Source: AP-15 sp963698995 (GTDB lineage Bacteria; Pseudomonadota; Alphaproteobacteria; ATCC43930; CGMCC-115725). From it: a DNA stretch of 64,000 nucleotides. The stretch spans positions 1 through 64,000 of the forward strand of contig CAVOTD010000070.1 in assembly GCA_963698995.1 (NCBI GenBank), read 5' to 3'. Numbering within the stretch: position 1 is the first letter of the stretch; each line of letters begins with the position of its first letter. Below are positions 33,384-40,613 of this stretch, in pieces. Made by a program: the position numbers and the translations under genes. The notes under the pieces are model-generated. The model was not told the origin of the DNA. It did not search any database and worked only from the letters and a program-made list of their open reading frames with translations.

Positions 33384-34415
33384 TTATCGGGATCCTCTTC
33401 CCGATACCCGGTTCTGCATTGTCGCGATCGCGGCGGCCACGCTGTCGGGCGTGATCCGCGACAAACAGGCGATGCGTCCGGCGCACGCGGCAAAGCGCTC
33501 GGCGAACCAGCACGGTTCGCAGGCCAATCCCGTCCGCAGCACCTTCACATTCGGCGGAAATCGGCCGAGTGCAACGTCCGAAGTAGGACCGAAGAGCAAA
33601 ATTGTCGGCGTCCCGACCGCACCCGCAATGTGGCCGAGACCGCTGTCATTGGCGACCACGGCGCCCGCCGCAGCCAATACACCCGCCGCTTCGCGCAATG
33701 ATAATCGTCCAACCAGAGACCGGGCATGCCCGGGGAAGGTCATCGCCATACCGTCGAATTGGTGCAGATCGCCGGGTGTGCCGACAACGACCACATCCTC
33801 GAACATCTCGGCGAGGCCGGAGAAGTGAGGCCACCGCTTCGCTGCCATCTCGCCGGTCTTGCAGCCGGGGGCCAGCACTAGCGTCTCGCCGGTCACGCTG
33901 TGCTGGTTGTCAGGGGCAGCGGGCACAAAGTAGTAAGGCGGTTCCGCAAGATCGCAGCCCAGAGCGCGGCCGAATTCGAGATAAAAGGCCTGTTCGTCAC
34001 GATAGAACAACGTATCGGCCGGCCGCGCCATGCAGTTGACGACGCCGCGGTAGCGTGCCGCATAGCGGGCCCAATAAAATGGCGGAATCGCTGGAATGAC
34101 GACGTCATAGCATCGGTCCCGACATTCGCCTGTCATCCGGTCGAACACGGTGCGCAGCGCGCTCCATCCCTGAAACAAGCTCGCCGTCTCGCCGTAATCG
34201 CCCTCGACCAGCAGGTCGATCGTGTGGCCTCGCCTGCTGAGCGCCAGCAATAACGGGGTGGCCAGCACGATGTTGCCAATACCGGAGGTTAGGTGCAGGA
34301 GCACGGTATTGCTCTGCTCGTACCTGACTGGCTCACGCTGCATTGCCGACGCGCCGTCGCTTGCCCGTCGATCACCCGGCGCGTTGCCGGACCATGCTAC
34401 GGTAAGGCATGCCAA
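33384..34415 (-). CDS. GT9-family (heptosyltransferase-like) glycosyltransferase
   Basis: A 343-residue GT9 enzyme. It has LLHLTSGIGNIVLATPLLLAL at the N-terminus, VLAPGCKTGEMAAKRWPHF, GRLSLREAAGVLAAAGAVVANDSGLGHIAGAVGTPTI (read as shorter overlapping motifs) and a Cys-rich end (LACEPCWF, then ACAGRIACL). GT9 enzymes add ADP-heptoses or related sugars to lipopolysaccharide. GGAG lies 5 bases before the TTG at 34415, inside the preceding gene; the ATG at 34343 is an alternative. The same domain occurs inside the giant neighbouring frame. Confidence 0.88.
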   Translation of the reverse strand: MACLTVAWSGNAPGDRRASDGASAMQREPVRYEQSNTVLLHLTSGIGNIVLATPLLLALSRRGHTIDLLVEGDYGETASLFQGWSALRTVFDRMTGECRDRCYDVVIPAIPPFYWARYAARYRGVVNCMARPADTLFYRDEQAFYLEFGRALGCDLAEPPYYFVPAAPDNQHSVTGETLVLAPGCKTGEMAAKRWPHFSGLAEMFEDVVVVGTPGDLHQFDGMAMTFPGHARSLVGRLSLREAAGVLAAAGAVVANDSGLGHIAGAVGTPTILLFGPTSDVALGRFPPNVKVLRTGLACEPCWFAERFAACAGRIACLSRITPDSVAAAIATMQNRVSGRGSR

Positions 34416-35224
34416 TAGCGCTCCTGGGGCAGTACAAATCGCTCATCGAACAGATGCCAGTCGATCGGCTTGTCGCACAGCCAGGGCCTCGGGATCAGCA
34501 TGCCGGATTTGTCATAACGCAGAATTGCATCCTTCCGCTCATCTAGCCGTTCCGCGAAAAAGCAGCCGAGGTCCCGTTCCCCGATCAAGTTCAGCTTGTG
34601 GGTCAGGAATAATTTTCGCTGCATAACCTCGCGAAAGCGATCGAGATCATGGTACTCGCCGGTTATGAACCGCACACGTCTGAGGATATTGCGCTTGGCG
34701 CTGCCGAGGACCGAGTGTTCACAGCCTTCGCAATCAATCTTGAGAACGTCGATTTCATCAAATCCCTCGCGTTTCATCACTTCTTCGAGGGTGATCGGCG
34801 TCACGGGATCCGCGATCTTACTGTAACATTCCGCGCTTCCGTTCCGCTCGTCGGCTTCCGGTACAACCATCGAGCCGCCGACCCAGCCGGGCCCCGCCTC
34901 CGGTCGCGCCTTCAAGACGGCGAGCTTAGCCGGCCTGCGGCGGCGTTTTTTGCCGAAGTCGTCAAAGTAGCGATGCTGCGCCGTCACCGCCTGGTTATAA
35001 ACGGTAATGCCGGCAATCGCTTTCGTCCGCTCCCTTATCACCTCGAAATACTCGGTGACGGGTTCGAACGCGACGATCTTCGTACTTGGAAAATATTCCC
35101 GGATTAAAAGCGTAATGTCACCGATATTGGCTCCAATGTCGACGACGGCCTCTATATCCTTTGCCTGCGTCATTGCGATGAAGTTTTTGATCGTTGAAAA
35201 TTTATAGCAAGCGTTACCTTCCAT
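34397..35224 (-). CDS. FkbM-family methyltransferase
   Basis: A 275-residue FkbM methyltransferase with AVVDIGANIGDITLLIREYFP (in two overlapping motifs), VAFEPVTEYFEVIRERT, ITLEEVMKREGFDEIDVLKIDCEGCEHSVL and FITGEYHDLDRFREV. The family O-methylates glycans or small molecules. It ends with an overlap into the GT9 gene, so the two are co-transcribed, and it starts 33 bp after the methyltransferase fragment. Confidence 0.92.
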   Translation of the reverse strand: MEGNACYKFSTIKNFIAMTQAKDIEAVVDIGANIGDITLLIREYFPSTKIVAFEPVTEYFEVIRERTKAIAGITVYNQAVTAQHRYFDDFGKKRRRRPAKLAVLKARPEAGPGWVGGSMVVPEADERNGSAECYSKIADPVTPITLEEVMKREGFDEIDVLKIDCEGCEHSVLGSAKRNILRRVRFITGEYHDLDRFREVMQRKLFLTHKLNLIGERDLGCFFAERLDERKDAILRYDKSGMLIPRPWLCDKPIDWHLFDERFVLPQERYWHALP

Positions 35225-35257
35225 TTCGGCTCCAGGAAAAGTAGGCGGCAGGGATCA

Positions 35258-35640
35258 TTACTGATTGGCACCGGGGGAAAACACATAGACGGTCCATCCC
35301 ATCCTGAGCGGAAGAGGCTGCTTCTGACATTCGCTTTCGAACCGCCGGTGGATAAAATCCTGTCGCCAACCGGCCTCCTCGAAGCGCTCGCGCCACCAGC
35401 CGCGCGGCCGCATTGTGATGTGCGACAGGTCGCGGTCCTCGCTATGGGGGTCGTCCGACAAGGATGGATCAGACGTCGGGATCGTCGCGAAGAACGCTTG
35501 CCGCGCCCAAGCCCGCGCCCGCGGCAAGACCAGGCGAACCTGCTCCTCGGTCAGGCTCTCGAGGATCGACATCGCGACGACAACGTCGAACTGCCGGTCA
35601 TCGCTCGCGCTCGCGACATCGGCAAGCTGTACGGAAGGGC
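35258..35640 (-). CDS. C-terminal methyltransferase part of the giant glycosyltransferase, out of frame
   Basis: The last ~127 residues continue the methyltransferase fold begun in the upstream frame: FDVVVAMSILESLTEEQVRLV, then HITMRPRGWWRERFEEAGWR and a terminal WTVYVFSPG. Removing one base near 35634-35640 joins it to the preceding frame as AKPSVQLADVASAS. There is no start codon of its own, so translation would need a frameshift unless the sequence is in error. It supplies the acidic post-I loop and the substrate side of the SAM-binding domain. Confidence 0.7.
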
Positions 35641-36749
35641 TTGGCCGCCGCGTCGGCCTGGCTGATCGCCCACGGGCTGTGATCGACGCCCCACGCCTCC
35701 AATCGCCGGTCGCGCAATGCCCGCACCAGGAAGCCCTTGGCGCAACCGATGTCAAGGAAGGTCCGCGCTTCCGGAAACATGTCGGCGAGATACTCTGCCG
35801 CGCTTTCGAAAACGCCCTTGAACAGCGGCCAGCTGTATCCTCGTTCCCAATTGCTCTTGACCCCGTGCTCGAAATAGTCGGCGTCATACCAGTCGCCGCA
35901 GATCGGCAGTGCAGCCGGCCGCAGGCGATCGATCTGCTGCAGGCGGATGGCCGACAGCTTTTTCGGGTTGGACTGTTTTAGCAGAGCGAGCAGCCTTTCC
36001 TTCGCTGCTGCGCCGATCCGCTCGAGAGAGAAGTTGGCGCTCAATAGCCGGCCCGCTTCGGCTGCCCCGGCGCGCGCCGCGTCACGGTGCTCGTAGATCC
36101 ATTTGAAGCCCTCGCCGGCGTGACCGACATCGGGTTCCGCCCAGCTCATCCCGGAATGGTAGTAGAGATAGCGCTGGCGCACCGGTGTCCGGCTGTTGCG
36201 CACCAGCCAATGACGTTGCCGGTCGAGGTAGTCCAGCGGCCCGGCATAGGCGGTGGCGACCACCGGCTTGCCCCGGCATGCCGCCTCGAAAAGCGGATAC
36301 CCCCAACCCTCGCCCTTGTGCAGCGAAACATAGCAGTCGCCGCGGTCATGTAGTGCCGCAAGCCGCGCCTCGCTCCATGCTTCGCAGCACAGCATGACGC
36401 GCCCGCGCGAGCCCGAAGCGCCGCGGATTCGGTCCAATGTGTGCGCCGCTGCGGCGTGGGCGCCGGAGTTGGCCTTCAAGATCAGCACGGCATCGCTTTC
36501 TTGCGGGAAGCTGCGCAGAAAGGCCTCGATGACGCCGTCCGGGTTCTTGCGCTCCTGCCATTCGAAGACGCTGTAAAAAACAAAGTCGCTTGCGGTGACG
36601 CCAAAATCCTCCTCTTCGCGCGCTGCTCGGAGGGCCCCGTCAGTCACGCCGATACGGCGCCGGGTGCGGCAGACGGAAGGCTGGCCTGCCAAGCCCGCGG
36701 CCGAACACCTCGACATTGAAGTCGCAGGGTAGCCAGACATCGACAGCAT
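35598..36749 (-). CDS. Middle frame of the giant glycosyltransferase: GT4 donor domain plus methyltransferase N-terminus
   Basis: The authentic part starts near 36653, where the upstream frame is left. It encodes FVFYSVFEWQERKNPDGVIEA, VLILKANSGAH, YVSLHKGEGWGYPLFEAACRGKPVVA (in parts), a typical GT4 C-terminal half. A linker and a SAM-methyltransferase start follow (DWYDADYFEHGVKSNW, then FLDIGCAKGFLVRAL). The first ~30 codons of the open frame (from 36749) are read out of phase and are not conserved. The frame ends prematurely at 35598 after the second shift. See the upstream and downstream entries. Confidence 0.75.
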   Translation of the reverse strand: MLSMSGYPATSMSRCSAAGLAGQPSVCRTRRRIGVTDGALRAAREEEDFGVTASDFVFYSVFEWQERKNPDGVIEAFLRSFPQESDAVLILKANSGAHAAAAHTLDRIRGASGSRGRVMLCCEAWSEARLAALHDRGDCYVSLHKGEGWGYPLFEAACRGKPVVATAYAGPLDYLDRQRHWLVRNSRTPVRQRYLYYHSGMSWAEPDVGHAGEGFKWIYEHRDAARAGAAEAGRLLSANFSLERIGAAAKERLLALLKQSNPKKLSAIRLQQIDRLRPAALPICGDWYDADYFEHGVKSNWERGYSWPLFKGVFESAAEYLADMFPEARTFLDIGCAKGFLVRALRDRRLEAWGVDHSPWAISQADAAAKPFRTACRCRERER

Positions 36750-38745
36750 GCATCAGCGGGTTGCGCCACTGCTGCGGCATCGTATCCGTTTCCCACACCG
36801 TCATTGCGATTACGTTGCGCAGCGGATAAGCGGTGCGCGCCCAGAACGGCGGAATGCCGTGGAACAGGTGAAAATCGGCCTGCGGATCAGTACCGAGCAA
36901 AGATCTGACCAACGGGTCCTCGACGTGCCGTGAACCCGAGCCGGTATTGACGACTGACACTTTGACCCCGGCAGCATCCAAAGCACGGATATAGAGCCGC
37001 GCCGCTTGGCCGTAACCGCTCGCGTCCGACACCTCGCCATAGTAGTTGAGCCTGACCGCTTCGCTGGCCGAGGCCCGCACTTGCGGCGGCGCGCTACGGT
37101 GCAGCCGCGGCAGCGTTTCGTCGATGCGGGCAATGACCTCGTCGGGCGTCAGCATCTTCAGGCACTCGAGGTGATGTTCACAGTCCCGCCTGCCCCAGGC
37201 TTGCCGTCGGCAAGCGGCTTCGCAGGGCAGTCCCTTGGTAACCGGTATCATCCAGCGTGAGGGTATCGTCTCGCGCTGCGGATTGGTGATGCCGAAAATG
37301 CCAAAGGTCGGCACCCCAAGCGCCACGCCCAAATGCATGATGCCGGAATCGTTCGAGACCAGCGCGGCGCACTGGCCGATCAGCGCCGCCGTATCGCCGA
37401 GGCTCAGTCGGCCGACAAAGTTTCGCGCGTGGTCGGGCCAGTCGAATGCCTCGCCGAAATAGGTTGCGCCATTGTCGAGATCGCCTGCGGTGCCGATGAT
37501 CGCAACCTGCGGCAGCCGCCGAGCGAGCTCGTCGAAGCCGTGCCATTTCTTCCACGGCCAGTCGGGCTTGCAGCCGGGATGCAAAGCGATCGTCCCGGCC
37601 GGCAGGTCGAAATTGCGACCCGAGCCGATGGCGAAGGGTTCCGGCAGCGTTCCCTGCCAACCGAGCCTGCGAGCGATGTCGTCGACCGATGCGATATCCC
37701 CGAACGTCAGCCAGTCGTTGCGCGAAAATGAGTATTGCCGCTGCGCCTTGACCCAACGCGCCAGCGGCGCGCTCCAGGTCGTAAAGGTGGCGAGAGCGTA
37801 TTGCGCCTCCGCCAGCTCGGGCACCGGCAGCGCCCCGCGGTTTTGTACGATGCCCGAGTAATGGACGACCCGCCGCAGCTCGGGGGCGCCGCGAAACAAC
37901 TCGATCGCCGCGGGATCATCCGGCGCAAGCAACAGATCGACGTCATGGCCGAGCCGATGAAGCACTCGGATCAATGGCGTGACCCGCAGCATGTCGCCGA
38001 TTCCGGCGGCGGCCGTCACCAGGGCCGCCGGCCGATGCGGCGAAACCGGCGGCCTCTCGCTAATCCAGTTCGGATCCGCATCGTCGCCCCAGTCCTGCCC
38101 CATCGCCGCTTTGATGATCTCGAGCGGGCGCGGCTGCCAGCGGGCGTCACGGGTATGCTTCGGGCTGGTGTTGGCGCTGTGGATCACCCCTACAAAGATG
38201 CGGTTGTCTGCCAGCGCAGTGATCCGCGCATCCCGCGCATTGAACACAAAGCGGGTGTCCTCGCCGATGTTGATCTCGGGAAAGGGGCTTCTGCGCCATA
38301 GCGCTTTGCGATAGCAAAACGTGGCACCATAGACCCAGGGTCCAGATTCCGGCGGAAACACATACTCGAAGGCGCTCCGCGCCGCGGCGTCGAGGAACAA
38401 CACACGATCGAGCCCGTTGAGATCGGCGTTGTCGGCGATGAGGGCGTCGATTTGACGGCGCAAGCGCTGTGGCGCATACCAGTCGTCGTCGTCCCAGTGC
38501 GCGATGATGTCGCCCCGCGCCTCCTCACAGGCGCGGTTCCGCTTGACGCCGATCGGCTCCCGCCGGTGATTGTGGAAATAGCGGATCTGCGGATCGCTGG
38601 GCACTAAGTCGGCGACCCCATCATCGCCGTCATCGAGGATCACTAATTCCTTTTCCGGATAGTCCTGCGCCAGGAACAATCCGATCGCCTCCGGTACGAA
38701 GCGCCGGCGATTCGCGGTTGGCATGATGCACGACACGAGGGGCAC
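36640..38745 (-). CDS. Giant multidomain glycosyltransferase, N-terminal frame: GT2 + GT9 + GT4 acceptor half
   Basis: A 701-residue frame. Residues about 1-225 are a GT2 (GT-A) domain: VSCIMPTANRRRFVPEAIGL, the DDGDDG donor site and WDDDDWYAPQRL. Residues about 245-555 form a GT9 domain: TAAAGIGDMLRVTPLIRVLH, HPGCKPDWPWKKWHGFDELA, VGRLSLGDTAAL and SNDSGIMHLGVALGVPTFGIF. Residues about 565-690 are the N-terminal half of a GT4 (VRLNYYGEVSDASGYGQAAR, DVWLPCDFNVEVFGRGL), which stops after LPHPAPYRRD. An extra base near 36653 separates it from the rest of the GT4 domain. If joined, the protein would have about 1,160 residues. Confidence 0.85.
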   Translation of the reverse strand: MPLVSCIMPTANRRRFVPEAIGLFLAQDYPEKELVILDDGDDGVADLVPSDPQIRYFHNHRREPIGVKRNRACEEARGDIIAHWDDDDWYAPQRLRRQIDALIADNADLNGLDRVLFLDAAARSAFEYVFPPESGPWVYGATFCYRKALWRRSPFPEINIGEDTRFVFNARDARITALADNRIFVGVIHSANTSPKHTRDARWQPRPLEIIKAAMGQDWGDDADPNWISERPPVSPHRPAALVTAAAGIGDMLRVTPLIRVLHRLGHDVDLLLAPDDPAAIELFRGAPELRRVVHYSGIVQNRGALPVPELAEAQYALATFTTWSAPLARWVKAQRQYSFSRNDWLTFGDIASVDDIARRLGWQGTLPEPFAIGSGRNFDLPAGTIALHPGCKPDWPWKKWHGFDELARRLPQVAIIGTAGDLDNGATYFGEAFDWPDHARNFVGRLSLGDTAALIGQCAALVSNDSGIMHLGVALGVPTFGIFGITNPQRETIPSRWMIPVTKGLPCEAACRRQAWGRRDCEHHLECLKMLTPDEVIARIDETLPRLHRSAPPQVRASASEAVRLNYYGEVSDASGYGQAARLYIRALDAAGVKVSVVNTGSGSRHVEDPLVRSLLGTDPQADFHLFHGIPPFWARTAYPLRNVIAMTVWETDTMPQQWRNPLMHAVDVWLPCDFNVEVFGRGLGRPAFRLPHPAPYRRD

Positions 38746-38862
38746 CGGGTTACTTTCTGTGCCGCCGCTACGCCGCGGAAATGTCAGCCGTAAACTCGCT
38801 TATGCACATGCACAGCACGACACCACGGTCGACAAAGGGCGGTAATTTGCGGACCTCATTGA

Positions 38863-39363
38863 TCACGCGGTGACCTCGAGTCGGAGGGTGTTGGAGCGCA
38901 GCTCGCCGATCTGCCAGTGAATTCGGTGGGGGCCGGGTTCGACAAATCGATATGAGGTGATGTCGTAATTGTAATCCACATCCGGACTGTCCAGTACAAG
39001 CCCATCATAAATTTGTTCAGGAGCCGCTCTTGGCGTTACCAGTTTATCGTCAACGTATTCACCGTAGATCGGCTTCGGTCCCATCACAAATATCTTGTGA
39101 CCCGGTTCTGCCACCTCCATTACATGAATGACGCGGACTTCTTCGTTGACCTTATAACGACGCTTTTTGGTAAGAATCGTTAGCCTTTTGCCCCCAACCA
39201 CTTTACCTTTTTCTTTGGTCTCCGGATAACGTTTAGCAACTTCGATGTCTTCGGCCAAGGCCTCAACGATTTCAGTTCCTTTTCGCATATAAAGGCCAGG
39301 AAAATGCTTTAAGTATTCGGGGATACGATCGGTGTTTTGTGTTTCTTTTGCTTCGTCCGTCAT
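38863..39363 (-). CDS. Hypothetical protein, last gene of the eCIS array
   Basis: A 166-residue protein I do not recognise. It is Lys/Glu-rich (KRLTILTKKRRYKVNEEVRV), and its last ~40 residues look like an Ig-like beta-strand pattern (YRFVEPGPHRIHWQIGELRS). There is no signal or membrane segment. AAGGGGC precedes the ATG at 39363. Base composition is clearly more AT-rich than in the structural eCIS genes, suggesting a recent arrival. The position after the candidate cargo gene suggests an accessory, cargo-linked or immunity-like role, but nothing in the sequence proves it. Confidence 0.7.
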   Translation of the reverse strand: MTDEAKETQNTDRIPEYLKHFPGLYMRKGTEIVEALAEDIEVAKRYPETKEKGKVVGGKRLTILTKKRRYKVNEEVRVIHVMEVAEPGHKIFVMGPKPIYGEYVDDKLVTPRAAPEQIYDGLVLDSPDVDYNYDITSYRFVEPGPHRIHWQIGELRSNTLRLEVTA

Positions 39364-39400
39364 GATCACGCCCCTTGCAATCTTCGCTTAATAGAAGGCG

Positions 39401-40558
39401 TCAAACCGCCTGTGCGCCGCTCGTCACGGTGCCCGCGCCTGCGTCGGAGGCAAACCCGTTGGCCGTCGTCGAGGTTCCGGCCTTGGTTGTGGTTATGGCC
39501 AGAGCACCGGGACTGGGTACCGTAACGTTGCGAGTCAACCTGAAACCCGAGTTCTTTGCCGGAATGTCGACGGCGCCGGTTCGATCATCCTTGAAGATGA
39601 AGGTTTGCTCGGCGACGATCGTCCCGACACCGGTCAAGAGACCGACAGGGGCGGCATGATGATCGACCAGCGGCGGGCTGTCCGCTGCCCGGTAGCCGGA
39701 GTTATTTCCGGTCACACCGGCAAAGCAGCCGGTGCCCGTGCCATATTGCACCTGCTCGGAACGCTGCGCCTTGTCAAGATCGGCGACAATCCCGGAATCT
39801 GATTCCCAATTGTTGTTCACGTCTATTCCACGTTCCGGGCCAGTAACCAGCGCATTCAGTGTGACAGACCAGTTCTGTGGTATCGCGGCTACCGAAAACC
39901 CGGCGCTCGCGGCCAATCTCGTCCCGCCCTGACTGGCGACCAGTGTGAGGTTCCCCGCACTGCCGACGTCGGTCTGATCGACGCCCTTCAATTGCACGGT
40001 TGCACTCGCACCCAGATCGACCGTAGCAGACCCGTTGATGGTTGCGGTACCATTGCCGCCTCCAGCGCCTTCGATGGATAGGGTTATATCCCGCATTGGT
40101 ATCGTCAAGCCGGTGATACCGACCGCAACTGGCGTATTAACTCGCGGGGGAATTCTGTCCGCCATCGCGGCTGGAGTTGAGCTGTTTCGTATGTGAGTCG
40201 GGAGTGTTACTGAGGGGCCCGTTGAAATTGGCGGAGGCGGCAGTACTTGCTGGGGCACCGCTTGCACGGGCATTACATCGGGCGAACCGGTATCCGACCC
40301 GGTGTCTTGATCGGCTAGGGCAGTGGCGTCGCCTTCCGTTGGCTCCTCCATGTCGCGGACACCAGGCACCACCGCCTGCTTTCGGTCGGAGAATGCGCCG
40401 ACCTGGCTCGAATAGACCGGTATCCGACTGAAATCGTGGGCAGCGGGCGGCGACAGGTTGATGTCGCGCCGTTGCGGCAGGTGTGCGCCACCCGACATCG
40501 CCGAATGGGCAAAACTGGTCCGCTGATTTACCCGCGGCATTGGCATGAAACTGCGCAT
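39401..40558 (-). CDS. Candidate eCIS cargo/accessory protein with N-terminal HDFSRIPV motif
   Basis: A 385-residue protein. Residues 1-150 are disordered and Pro/Ser/Gln-rich and include HDFSRIPVYSS at 41-51. A similar HDFSRI/V motif is common near the N-terminus of DUF4157-type proteins associated with eCIS loci. The rest (about 155-385) is Gly/Thr/Asn-rich beta sequence, with VGITGLTIPMRDITLSIEG, TVDLGASATVQLKGVDQTD and two Cys-poor repeats, compatible with Ig-like or carbohydrate-binding folds. No protease or toxin motif is seen. GAAGGGA precedes the ATG at 40558. It follows the ATPase gene by 55 bp. Confidence 0.72.
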   Translation of the reverse strand: MRSFMPMPRVNQRTSFAHSAMSGGAHLPQRRDINLSPPAAHDFSRIPVYSSQVGAFSDRKQAVVPGVRDMEEPTEGDATALADQDTGSDTGSPDVMPVQAVPQQVLPPPPISTGPSVTLPTHIRNSSTPAAMADRIPPRVNTPVAVGITGLTIPMRDITLSIEGAGGGNGTATINGSATVDLGASATVQLKGVDQTDVGSAGNLTLVASQGGTRLAASAGFSVAAIPQNWSVTLNALVTGPERGIDVNNNWESDSGIVADLDKAQRSEQVQYGTGTGCFAGVTGNNSGYRAADSPPLVDHHAAPVGLLTGVGTIVAEQTFIFKDDRTGAVDIPAKNSGFRLTRNVTVPSPGALAITTTKAGTSTTANGFASDAGAGTVTSGAQAV

Positions 40559-40613
40559 GGTCAATCCCTTCCCGGTGGCGTTCCGGTCTTGACGGTCGGC
40601 GGCAACTCCGCCC

